NCBI GenBank assembly: GCA_037444845.1
Contig: JBBILQ010000046.1
Span: forward strand, 1 to 22,085
Length of the DNA: 22,085 bases
Direction: 5' to 3'
Origin: JARYMI01 sp037444845
GTDB lineage: Bacteria; Acidobacteriota; Aminicenantia; Aminicenantales; UBA8522
Shown: positions 1 to 8,723 of the stretch, piece after piece
Layout: every line of letters begins with the position of its first letter
Position numbering within the stretch: position 1 is the first letter of the stretch
Notes under the pieces: generated by a model
Told to the model about the DNA's origin: nothing
The model's database searches: none
The model's input: only the letters and a program-made list of their open reading frames with translations
Made by a program: the position numbers and the translations under genes

Positions 1-54
1 CCCACATGGGGAGAGGGGATTTTTTCCTTTCATTTCGTGAATAGTCCAGGCTAA
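1..54. repeat. Right end of a dispersed palindromic repeat (copy 1, cut by window edge)
   Basis: These 54 bases recur without a mismatch at 2652-2705, in the same orientation. The copy begins inside the element's C/G-rich core (CCCACATGGGGAGAGGGGAT) and ends with the arm GTGAATAGTCCAGGCTAA. Identity stops abruptly after CTAA at both sites. The left half lies outside the window. The unit has no coding potential and no transposase beside it, so it is most likely a non-autonomous MITE-like or REP-like intergenic element. Confidence 0.85.
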
Positions 55-196
55 CATAATCCTCATCGGTGGCGCCCTGAGAGAAATACTCGGACGGGCG
101 CTTTTCGCCTTTTACACCGGCCATTCCCTGATCGTCCTCAATTTTCTCTTTGTCCTTTTCTGTTTGTCCTACCTTAGGCTCAGGAAACAGGCCTGA
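41..196 (+). pseudogene. C-terminal remnant of a membrane-protein gene, 5' part missing
   Basis: A reading frame runs from just after a TGA at 38-40 to a TGA at 194-196. From codon 56 it encodes about 46 residues, including the hydrophobic stretch HSLIVLNFLFVLFCLSYLRL followed by RKQA. This resembles the last membrane helix of an inner-membrane protein with a basic tail. There is no ATG or GTG start in frame. The upstream sequence is the dispersed repeat, which brings the in-frame stop. I read it as the tail of a gene disrupted by the repeat or by a rearrangement at it. The family is not recognised. It could also be a chance open frame, since it is short. Confidence 0.35.
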
Positions 197-204
197 CGGA
201 TTCA

Positions 205-233
205 TTGATTTTTCCAGCGATTTCATCTATTAT
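205..233 (+). promoter_or_regulatory. Sigma70-type promoter of feoAB
   Basis: TTGATT (205-210) and TATTAT (228-233) are separated by exactly 17 bases, close to the sigma70 consensus. The predicted transcription start is near 240-241. This gives a leader of about 50 nt to feoA and puts the start just before the Fur-like palindrome. Confidence 0.6.
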
Positions 234-246
234 GGAAATGTTGAAT

Positions 247-261
247 TGAGAATCATTCTCA
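247..261. promoter_or_regulatory. Fur box upstream of feoA
   Basis: TGAGAATCATTCTCA is a perfect 7-1-7 inverted repeat. It differs from the classical Fur 7-1-7 consensus TGATAATNATTATCA by one symmetric change per arm. It lies immediately downstream of the predicted promoter and 28 nt before the feoA start. Bound Fe-Fur here would block initiation or early elongation, so feoAB should be derepressed when iron is scarce. The match, and its position before a ferrous iron operon, make a Fur-family operator the best reading. Confidence 0.8.
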
Positions 262-289
262 TTTCTTTGTCGTAGAAAAAGGATAAAAA

Positions 290-535
290 ATGATCAGCCT
301 GGCTCAAGCCCCGCGGGCGAAGCCCCTTAGGGTTGTCGCCGTTCTGGGAGGAGAGGGGGTGCGGCGACGACTTTTTGCGCTTGGTTTTCATAAAGACGAC
401 CTCATCGAGGTAAACTCGCAGGGGATCCTGCGGGGCCCGATCCTGGTCAAGAATTTGACCTCAGATACGAGCGTTGCCTTAGGCCGCGGGGTAGCTCATA
501 AGATCATGGTGGACATCGTGGCCGATGAGGAATAG
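290..535 (+). CDS. feoA: Ferrous iron transport protein FeoA
   Basis: This 81-residue protein fits the FeoA family, small cytoplasmic SH3-like proteins that assist the FeoB iron permease. The family pattern is visible: an N-terminal strand (residues 14-20), the segment RRRLFALGFHKDDLIEV (25-41), a middle GPILVKN strand, and a C-terminal GRGVAHKIMVDI strand. The ATG at 290 is preceded by AAAAAGGA (276-283) at good spacing. Its TAG stop overlaps the feoB start by 11 nt, so the two are translationally coupled. A promoter and a Fur-like palindrome lie upstream. It is full length for the family. Its exact biochemical role in Fe(II) uptake is not settled even in model organisms. Confidence 0.93.
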   Translation: MISLAQAPRAKPLRVVAVLGGEGVRRRLFALGFHKDDLIEVNSQGILRGPILVKNLTSDTSVALGRGVAHKIMVDIVADEE

Positions 536-2453
536 CTTTCCCGTCGTTATTTTTATCGGGCAGCCCAACAGCGGCAAAAGCACCCTGTTCAACGCCATTG
601 CTGGGCCCAAAGCCGAGACATCCAATTTCCCCGGCACGACAGTCAAGCATACCCATAGCAGAGTTGTGGTCGAAGGCCGGGAGCTCAACATCGTCGACCT
701 GCCCGGGACTTATTCTCTGAATCCTTCTGAGCCCGCCGAGAAAGTCGTCCTTTCCCATCTCTACCAGGAGAAGCCGGACCTCATTATTAACGTGGTCGAT
801 GCTTCTATTCTGGGGCGAAGCCTTGAGCTGACTCTTGAGCTTCTCGAGCTCGAATACCCGATGGTCGTTGCTCTGAACATGGTCGACCTGGCGGAGAAAA
901 AAGGCATCCTGATTGACCCTGGCAGGCTGGAGAAACTCCTGGGCATCAGGGTCGTTCAAACCATCGCCTCCCATGGCCGAGGGGTCAAGGAACTTTTGGA
1001 AGCTGGTTTTGCTTGCCTCGATTCTGGGTGCCAGGCCACGTCTCCAAAATTGTCCGGCGACATTGAAGAAGAAATCAGGCGATTTTCGGAAAAAATTCCT
1101 GAACATTTTCCCGTTGAAGCCAATAGAAGGTTCACGGCCGTCAAGATGCTCGAGAGCAGCGAGGTCTTTTGTAGCGAAGTTCTCGCCGACATCGAGCCGA
1201 TTCTCAACGGGGAACTTAAATCGGCCAAAAAAAGGATCGAGGAAAAACGCGGCGCGCCGGCTTATGAGGTGATTGCGGCTGAGCGTCACCATCTTGCTCT
1301 CAAGATTCTCGAGCAGTCCAGCCGTTTAAGGAGAGGGCAACAACTGAGCTGGGACAAGAAAGTAGATGCCATCCTCATGCATCCGTTTTTCGGCTATCCT
1401 ATCCTGGCCATAGTCTTCCTGCTCTTCTTTTTTCTTATTTTTAAAATCGGCAGCCCGCTCGAGGGATTGCTTCTCGGGCCGCTGGGGAAGATGCGGGAAT
1501 TCTTATCAGGACAACTGGGCACTGGCCTGCTCTTCCATATCGCCGACGGCCTCATCCAGGGGATCGGCGGGGGAGTGGCCATTGTTTTGCCCTATTTTTT
1601 GCCCCTGCTCTTTTTCATGGCCTTCCTTGAAGACCTGGGTTATCTTGCTCGGGCCGGCTTTCTCCTGGATACATTTATGCATCACATCGGCCTCCATGGG
1701 AAATCCGTCTCTCCTTTCATTCTCGGGTTCGGCTGCAATGTCCCTGCCATTCTTTCTACACGGATCCTCGAATCCCGGAGAGACCGCATCCTTACCTCGC
1801 TACTCATACCCTTCATCCCGTGCTCCGCCCGGACGACGATCATTCTGGCCCTGGTTGCTTTCTATCTTGGCCCGTTCTGGGCACTCGGGTTTTATTTCTT
1901 AAACATCTTGATTGTGGGCGTCGTCGGCCGTATTCTCACTTTTTTCTTCAAATCGCCGTCCCCCGGGCTGATCCTGGAGATTCCTTCGCTTAAGCTGCCT
2001 TCACTCAAAAAAATGGTGAACAAGACGTATGTCGAGCTGAGAGCCTTCAGCAAATTTGCCTGGCCGATTCTCGTCAGCGGCAGCATCGTCTTGAGCCTTC
2101 TTCAGTTCTTGAGACTGGACAAGGTCCTCAACGTTTTCTTTTCGCCTCTTGTCGTCCACAGCCTCGGCCTCCCCCCCGAGCTGGGCATCACGCTCGTCTT
2201 TGGATTCCTGAGGAAAGAGCTCTCATTGATCATGATGCTTCAGGCACTGGGAGTGGATTACTCCCGTTTGCTGTCGGTGGTTTCGCAGGAGCAGATCCTG
2301 ATTTTTACGGTCTTTGTCAGCTTTTTCATCCCCTGCCTTTCCACCTTCGCAGTCCTCTGGAAGGAGATAGGGAAAAAAATCGCCCTCCTTTCCGTTGGGC
2401 TGAGCATTATCGTGGCCATCCTGGTCAGCCTCCTCGTCCGCTCGCTTATTTAG
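525..2453 (+). CDS. feoB: Ferrous iron transport protein B (FeoB)
   Basis: FeoB is the inner-membrane Fe(II) permease with an N-terminal cytoplasmic GTPase domain. In this 642-residue protein the G-protein motifs are G1 GQPNSGKS (12-19), the G2 region FPGTT (35-39), G3 DLPG (58-61) and G4 NMVD (118-121). A helical spacer follows to about residue 275. The membrane part carries the conserved Gate/core motifs, including GFGCNVPAI and, near the C terminus, FFIPCLSTF. The ATG at 525 lies inside feoA, and the 11-nt overlap implies coupled translation. The length is within the range of FeoBs lacking the long C-terminal extension of the E. coli protein (773 residues). The TAG stop (2451-2453) is contributed by the first bases of a palindromic repeat. 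Confidence 0.96.
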   Translation: MRNSFPVVIFIGQPNSGKSTLFNAIAGPKAETSNFPGTTVKHTHSRVVVEGRELNIVDLPGTYSLNPSEPAEKVVLSHLYQEKPDLIINVVDASILGRSLELTLELLELEYPMVVALNMVDLAEKKGILIDPGRLEKLLGIRVVQTIASHGRGVKELLEAGFACLDSGCQATSPKLSGDIEEEIRRFSEKIPEHFPVEANRRFTAVKMLESSEVFCSEVLADIEPILNGELKSAKKRIEEKRGAPAYEVIAAERHHLALKILEQSSRLRRGQQLSWDKKVDAILMHPFFGYPILAIVFLLFFFLIFKIGSPLEGLLLGPLGKMREFLSGQLGTGLLFHIADGLIQGIGGGVAIVLPYFLPLLFFMAFLEDLGYLARAGFLLDTFMHHIGLHGKSVSPFILGFGCNVPAILSTRILESRRDRILTSLLIPFIPCSARTTIILALVAFYLGPFWALGFYFLNILIVGVVGRILTFFFKSPSPGLILEIPSLKLPSLKKMVNKTYVELRAFSKFAWPILVSGSIVLSLLQFLRLDKVLNVFFSPLVVHSLGLPPELGITLVFGFLRKELSLIMMLQALGVDYSRLLSVVSQEQILIFTVFVSFFIPCLSTFAVLWKEIGKKIALLSVGLSIIVAILVSLLVRSLI

Positions 2454-2560
2454 GGGGACGTCATACGTAATGCACTAAACTCCCTGTGATCTTGAAACAA
2501 ATTAAAACGTCCTTAATTTTTGGTGTCACAATTTTGTGTATTACGTATGCTGTCCCCCTA
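2451..2560. repeat. 110-bp palindromic element overlapping the feoB stop (MITE/REP-like)
   Basis: The left arm (2451-2475, starting TAGGGGGACGTCATACGTAA) and the reverse complement of the right arm (2536-2560) match at 22 of 25 positions. An internal hairpin AAATTAA/TTAATTT (2499-2505 with 2513-2519) sits in the AT-rich core. The element starts with the feoB stop codon and ends in CCCCCTA. Long arms with GGGGGACA-type tips resemble the REP-like sequences mobilised by IS200-type (RAYT) transposases, but no such gene is in the window. The structure would also fold in RNA and could protect or terminate the feoAB transcript. Confidence 0.75.
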
Positions 2561-2705
2561 ACCTGACCTATTCACAAATTATGCCAGAAAGCAGGCCCCT
2601 CCCCTGGGGGGAGGGGGAATCTTTGAATGATCCCCCTCACCCCGACCCTCTCCCACATGGGGAGAGGGGATTTTTTCCTTTCATTTCGTGAATAGTCCAG
2701 GCTAA
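2558..2705. repeat. Dispersed palindromic repeat, complete copy (copy 2)
   Basis: The terminal arms are inverted: CTAACCTGACCTATTCAC on the left pairs imperfectly with the reverse complement of GTGAATAGTCCAGGCTAA on the right. Inside are two strong hairpins. One is CCCCTCCCC/GGGGAGGGG around 2595-2620. The other is CCCTCTCCC-acat-GGGGAGAGGG around 2646-2668, followed by a T6 run (2671-2676). The right 54 bases (2652-2705) are identical to the first 54 bases of the window. There is no coding potential. The second hairpin plus T run could act as an intrinsic terminator for plus-strand (feoAB) transcription. Confidence 0.8.
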
Positions 2706-2745
2706 TTCGTCCCCTCCCCTAATTCTCCCCCTAATTCCCTAATTC
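2702..2745. repeat. Degenerate tandem CTAATTC repeat at the acpS 3' end
   Basis: CTAATTC occurs four times, at 2702, 2719, 2731 and 2739, separated by C-rich spacers. The last copy contains the acpS stop codon (CTA at 2739-2741, TAG on the minus strand). The array starts inside the end of the dispersed repeat. It may be a slippage product at the repeat boundary. Confidence 0.5.
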
Positions 2746-3086
2746 TCGAGGAGGACGACGGCCAGAGCGTGCTCGGCCAGGTGAGAGACGGAGACGTGCG
2801 CTTGCCTGAACGGCCAGCGCCGCTTTCCCTTGAGCTTCAGGGTGGGCTTTCCTGATGTCAGGTTCACGAGTTCGACATCTTTCCAGGGGATTCTCTCCCC
2901 CAGCGCCTTGAAGAAGGCTTCCTTGGCCGCAAAACGGGCCGCAAAGTGCTGGTACTTATTCTTTTTTTTCAAACAGTAAGCGATTTCTCCAGCAGTGAAG
3001 ACTCTTTCGAGAAATCGAAGGCTTTTTGAGCCGAGCTTTTCAATTCTGGCTACTTCGATAATGTCGATCCCGATTCCGCTGATCAT
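2739..3086 (-). CDS. acpS: Holo-[acyl-carrier-protein] synthase (AcpS)
   Basis: AcpS transfers 4'-phosphopantetheine from CoA to the serine of acyl carrier protein, activating it for fatty acid synthesis. The 115-residue product shows the family signature GIGIDIIEVARIE (4-16), with Mg-binding Asp8, and FAARFAAKEAFFKALG (48-63), with the conserved Glu56. It ends in the typical HVSVSH...AVVLLEN strand. The frame stays open upstream to 3119. The ATG at 3086 is chosen because MISGIGIDI is the normal AcpS N terminus and the longer version adds a low-complexity basic stretch. The gene starts 47 nt inside the end of uvrC and is the last gene of the bactofilin-uvrB-uvrC-acpS run. Its stop lies in a small CTAATTC repeat. 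Confidence 0.93.
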   Translation of the reverse strand: MISGIGIDIIEVARIEKLGSKSLRFLERVFTAGEIAYCLKKKNKYQHFAARFAAKEAFFKALGERIPWKDVELVNLTSGKPTLKLKGKRRWPFRQAHVSVSHLAEHALAVVLLEN

Positions 3087-4853
3087 TCGCGGCCTCCTTG
3101 ATTTTCCTGGCTGCTCCACTTCCTATGAGGAAAGCAAGCTCCTCGAGCGGCGCTCGCTTAACCTCCTTGACGCTCCGGTACCTTGCCAGAAGCATTTTCT
3201 TTCTTTTTTCCCCCAGACCGGCCAGGCCATCGAGCTCAGAGGAGAAACTTTTTTTCTTCCGTCGTTGCCTGTGGAATGAGACGGCAAAGCGGTGGGCTTC
3301 GTCCCGGATGAACTGGATGAGCTTCAGGGCAGGGGAGGTGCGGTCCAGCCGGAGGCCCTCCTTTTTCCTTCTCGTGAAAATAATCTCCTCTCTCTTGGCC
3401 AGGGAGGCTACAGGCAAATTCCTGATCCCGAGGCCCTGGAGGGCCGATTCCGCCGCCTTGAGCTGGCCTTTGCCTCCGTCGACGAGCACGAGGTCGGGAA
3501 ACTCGCTTTTCTCCTCGAGAATTCTGGCGAAACGTCTACGGATGACTTCTTTCAGGCTGGCCACGTCGTTAGGGCCGGTGACGCTCTTGATTGCATATTT
3601 CCTGTATTCATCCTTTTTGGGTCGGCCATTCTCAAAAACGACCAGAGAGCCCACTGATTCATCTCCGCCTGTGTTAGAGATGTCATACCCCTCAACCCTT
3701 TGAGGCGGCGCCGGCAGGCCGAGGATTTTTGCCAGTTCTTCTAAGGCAAGATTTTCGGGGCTTTTTCTCTTCATCAAGAATTCGGCGTTCCTGCCGGCTA
3801 AGTCCACGAGCTTCCTGCCCCGGCCCTTTTGGGGCACGGCAATCCTTACGGTCGCTCCTTTCTTCCTGGAAAGCTCTTTGGCCAGCTCCGCCAGCGATTC
3901 GGGCTCAAAAGGCAAGAGCAGTTTTTCGGGAATATCGCGGTGTTTCTCATAGAACGCCTTTACGGCCCGGCTTAAAACCTCAGCATCGGAAGTCCCCTCT
4001 TCCTCCCGGTAAATTTTTTCGGCTGTTTCTCTAACTTTTCCCTGCCTCATCAAGAAAGCGAAGAGGGAAACCCGTTTATCCCTCCTGGCGAGCCCGATGA
4101 TATCCGAGTCCTCGAGCGCAACGGAAATAAGCTTGGGTTTATCCCTGATCTGCTCAATTGTATGAATGAGATCTCTCAGGTGCGCAGCCTGCTCGTAGTC
4201 CAGCCGATCTGATGCCCGGGCCATCTGAGTCTTGAGGTTTTTGATAAGTTTGTCCGTTTTCCCTTCAAGGAAGAGCGACGCATTCTCGACGTTTTCGCGG
4301 TAGGCGATTGCGGTTGTGAACCCAACGCAGGGAGCGGAGCAGAGCTTGAGATCGTGCTCCAGGCAGGGACGCTGGCGCTTGCCCGGGATTCTTTCCTCGC
4401 AGCCTCTCAGGCCGAAATATTTGTTGAGGAGATGGATTGTCTTCCGGGCCTGGGAAGCCGGGCTGAAGGGCCCGAAATATCTGGCTTTGTCAGGCTCAAC
4501 TTTTCTGGTGAGATAAACGCCTGGGAACGGTTCCGAGACTGTCAGTTTGAGATAGGGAAAGCTCCTATCATCCTTGAGCCTAAGGTTATATTTCGGCTGG
4601 TATCTCTGGACAAAGTTATTTTCAAGAAAGGCTGCTTCTCTCTCCGACCCTGTGAGAACAAAATCGATGTCAGCGGCGTCTGCGGCGATGGCGCCGACTT
4701 TCGGGTCGGCTGTCGGCAGAAAATAGGACTTGACACGCTCCCTGAGCGAACGGGCTTTGCCGACATAAATGATCTCTTTTTCTTTGTTCTTGAAAACGTA
4801 AACGCCAGGCTTGTCTGGGAGAAAGGAGAGCCTGGCCTTGAGGTTGCCTTTCA

Positions 4854-4854
<1 letters not shown>
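3040..4854 (-). CDS. uvrC: UvrABC excinuclease subunit C (UvrC)
   Basis: UvrC makes the 3' and 5' incisions around a DNA lesion after recruitment by UvrB. From the ATG at 4854 the protein has 604 residues, normal for the family. The N-terminal GIY-YIG nuclease is clear (GVY at 17-19, YVGKAR at 30-35). A UVR motif follows (DRLDYEQAAHLRDLIHTIEQ). The RNase H-like endonuclease domain shows GYDISNTGGDESVGSLVVF and DLVLVDGGKGQLKAA, and HhH sequence lies near the C terminus (LDGLAGLGEKRKKMLL). The frame can be opened one codon upstream with a TTG, but the ATG shares one base with the uvrB TGA (TGATG), a typical coupled arrangement. Confidence 0.96.
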
Positions 4855-6842
<1,988 letters not shown>

Positions 6843-6849
6843 CCGGTTT

Positions 6850-6858
6850 ATTATAGCA
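6850..6858 (-). promoter_or_regulatory. Extended -10 promoter at the uvrB start
   Basis: On the minus strand the sequence is TGCTATAAT, a perfect -10 hexamer with the TGn extension, ending at 6850. A start site 6-7 nt downstream would fall at about 6843, right next to the uvrB ATG at 6842. No convincing -35 is seen at 16-18 nt spacing, which the extended -10 can compensate for. No clear LexA box was recognised. Confidence 0.5.
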
Positions 6859-6896
6859 GAAGAATGGACGGCCTGGCTTGAATCTGTGGCCGGGAA

Positions 6897-7274
6897 TTAA
6901 AGAGAATCCAAACTTTTGTCTTTGATCTTGACCGATCCTTTGAACTGGGCGCCTTCCTCGACAGCAATGACCAAAGCTGAAATGTTCCCCTTCAATCGTC
7001 CTTTTCTTTCAATGAGGACACGTCCCGAGGCCTCTATATTTCCGATCACTTCTCCCCGTATGGAAATATTCCGGGCGCAGATTTCAGCCTCGACCCGGCC
7101 CTGGTCGGCGACAAGCAAGTCGCTTTCGGGAAGGTTGATCTTGCCCCGGACCTGGCCCTCGACGACGATGTCTTCTTTTCCCTTGATTTCGCCGTCGAGG
7201 AGAAGGGTCGGCCCAAGACGGCTCGCTTTTTCCGGGTGGACCAGGTGCATATCCTTTTTATCGAAAGATGACAT
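6897..7274 (-). CDS. Bactofilin family cytoskeletal protein
   Basis: Bactofilins (formerly DUF583) polymerise without nucleotide into filaments that scaffold cell-shape and envelope processes. The 125-residue product has the typical short N-terminal tail, then a right-handed beta-helix core of repeating hydrophobic strands: GPTLLLDGEIKGKEDIVVEG, VRGKINLPESDLLVADQG, VEAEICARNISIRGEVIG and IEASGRVLIERKGRLKGN. The ATG at 7274 is chosen because GAGGAAG precedes it and the predicted transcription start (about 7302) lies downstream of the alternative start at 7337. It is the first gene of a minus-strand run followed after 54 nt by uvrB. Whether it has any functional link to repair is unknown; it may only share transcription. 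Confidence 0.9.
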   Translation of the reverse strand: MSSFDKKDMHLVHPEKASRLGPTLLLDGEIKGKEDIVVEGQVRGKINLPESDLLVADQGRVEAEICARNISIRGEVIGNIEASGRVLIERKGRLKGNISALVIAVEEGAQFKGSVKIKDKSLDSL

Positions 7275-7308
7275 TTGCTCTTCCTCTCGACCCGAAATTC
7301 GAGACCTG

Positions 7309-7337
7309 ATTATAGTTTTCGTCCCCCCTGTTGTCAA
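7309..7337 (-). promoter_or_regulatory. Perfect consensus sigma70 promoter of bactofilin (and uvrBC-acpS)
   Basis: On the minus strand TTGACA (7332-7337) and TATAAT (7309-7314) match the consensus at 12 of 12 positions with an ideal 17-base spacer. Transcription should start near 7302, giving a leader of about 28 nt containing GAGGAAG. It is divergent from, and 16 bp away from, the promoter of the radical SAM gene. Confidence 0.85.
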
Positions 7338-7353
7338 TTTTGATTTTCATTCC

Positions 7354-7382
7354 TTGACCATCGATGTTCATTCTTTTAAAAT
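7354..7382 (+). promoter_or_regulatory. Sigma70-type promoter of the radical SAM/ABC/OPT run
   Basis: TTGACC (7354-7359) and TAAAAT (7377-7382) are spaced by 17 bases. The expected start is near 7389, about 30 nt upstream of the ATG at 7419, with AGGAG at 7410-7414. The two -35 boxes of this divergent pair are separated by only 16 bp, so one regulator could cover both. Confidence 0.7.
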
Positions 7383-7418
7383 TTTTCCGGTAAAAACGTC
7401 ATTGTCCTCAGGAGCCTA

Positions 7419-8681
7419 ATGAAAGCTTCCCGGGAATTCCAGGTTTTCGTCAAGCCGGCGAGTTCCCTCTGCAACCTGGCCTGTCGCTATTGTTATTATC
7501 TTGAAAAAGAGAGCCTTTATCCGGGGGCCGGATCGCTTCGGATGCCCGAAGATATCCTCGAGGAATACGTCATCCAGCACATTGCTGCGTCCCCAGATGA
7601 GGTCATTCGTTTTTCCTGGCATGGAGGAGAGCCGACCGTGCTTGGCGTTGACTTTTTTCGAAAAGTCGTTGATCTCCAGCGCAAGCACAAGCCTCGCGGC
7701 CGGCTGACGGCCAACGGCATGCAGACCAACGGCACTCTTCTCGACGATGAATGGTGCCGCTTTCTGGCGGCAGAGGGTTTCGCCGTTGGGCTCAGTCTGG
7801 ATGGTCCCCAGGAAATGCATAACCGGTATCGCGTCACCAGGGCCGGGAAATCCACATTCGAACAGGCGATGCGCGGGTATGAACTCCTGAGACGGCGCGG
7901 CGTTGCGACCGAAATTCTGTGCGTCGTGAACGCCCACAATGTCTGGTACCCTTTGGAAGTCTACCGTTTTTTCAAGCAGATAGGGGCCCCTTACGTGACT
8001 TTTCTGCCCCTCGTCAAGCCGAATCCGGATGGGCTGCGAGGAGTCAGCGCTGACACCGTGCCGGCTGAAGCCTGGGGCGATTTTCTCTGCGCCGTCTTCG
8101 ACGAGTGGCTGGACAAGGACATCGGCCGGATCAAAGTTCAGATTTTCGAAGAGGCAGCCCGGGCGGCTTTCGAGCAGGAACATTCGTTGTGCCTCTTCCG
8201 GCCAGTCTGCGGCGACATCCCCGTCGTCGAACACAACGGAGATTTCTATTCCTGCGACCATTTCGTCGACGCAGACCATCGCCTCGGAAATATCCGGGAA
8301 ACCTCCCTGGTCGAGCTCCTTGAAAGTCCGGAGCAGCGAGGCTTCGGCCAGATCAAGCTGGAGACTTTGCCCCGCCTTTGTCAAGCGTGTGAGGTTAGGG
8401 AAATGTGCAACGGCGAATGCCCTAAAAACCGTTTCCTCAGGACGCCGGACGGTGAAGGAGGATTGAACTACTTGTGCGGCGGCTACAAGCGATTTTTCAC
8501 CCACTGCCGGCCGTTCGTCGCCGAGGTGGCTTCGGAGTGGCGCCGACGAAATCTTGTAAAGCAACTGGCGGCCGGTGCTGCCTCTGCTATCCCGACGGTC
8601 CCCCAGCCGGGGCGGAATGTTCCCTGCCCGTGCGGCAGCGGAAAAAAATACAAAAAATGCTGTCTCAGCGCAGGAAATTGA
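7419..8681 (+). CDS. Anaerobic sulfatase-maturase-like radical SAM/SPASM protein with SEC-C tail
   Basis: The 420-residue protein has a radical SAM cluster motif CNLACRYC (Cys18, 22, 25), HGGEP (68-72) and a C-terminal SPASM domain for two auxiliary Fe-S clusters (Cys264, 279, 321, 324, 330, 334, 353 as likely ligands). The closest family is anSME, which oxidises a Cys or Ser of type I sulfatases to formylglycine in anaerobes. Asp280, next to Cys279, matches the position of the catalytic Asp of that family. The last 20 residues are a SEC-C zinc motif (CPCGSG...KKCC, 403-415). AGGAG lies 4 nt before the ATG. No sulfatase is encoded nearby, so the substrate must lie elsewhere or be another protein or peptide. 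Confidence 0.85.
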   Translation: MKASREFQVFVKPASSLCNLACRYCYYLEKESLYPGAGSLRMPEDILEEYVIQHIAASPDEVIRFSWHGGEPTVLGVDFFRKVVDLQRKHKPRGRLTANGMQTNGTLLDDEWCRFLAAEGFAVGLSLDGPQEMHNRYRVTRAGKSTFEQAMRGYELLRRRGVATEILCVVNAHNVWYPLEVYRFFKQIGAPYVTFLPLVKPNPDGLRGVSADTVPAEAWGDFLCAVFDEWLDKDIGRIKVQIFEEAARAAFEQEHSLCLFRPVCGDIPVVEHNGDFYSCDHFVDADHRLGNIRETSLVELLESPEQRGFGQIKLETLPRLCQACEVREMCNGECPKNRFLRTPDGEGGLNYLCGGYKRFFTHCRPFVAEVASEWRRRNLVKQLAAGAASAIPTVPQPGRNVPCPCGSGKKYKKCCLSAGN

Positions 8682-8723
8682 TGGCCACGAAAGAGAATTC
8701 AGCGATTTGAAGGGAGCAACTTA

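Noticed and set aside
504..1292. Minus-strand open frame of about 262 codons opposite feoB
   Set aside because: It lies fully inside the GTPase domain coding region of feoB, and its translation is not protein-like for any family I recognise.
2580..2676. CRISPR-like array of C/G-rich repeats after feoB
   Set aside because: The units are unequal inverted hairpins without regular spacers, and no cas genes are present.
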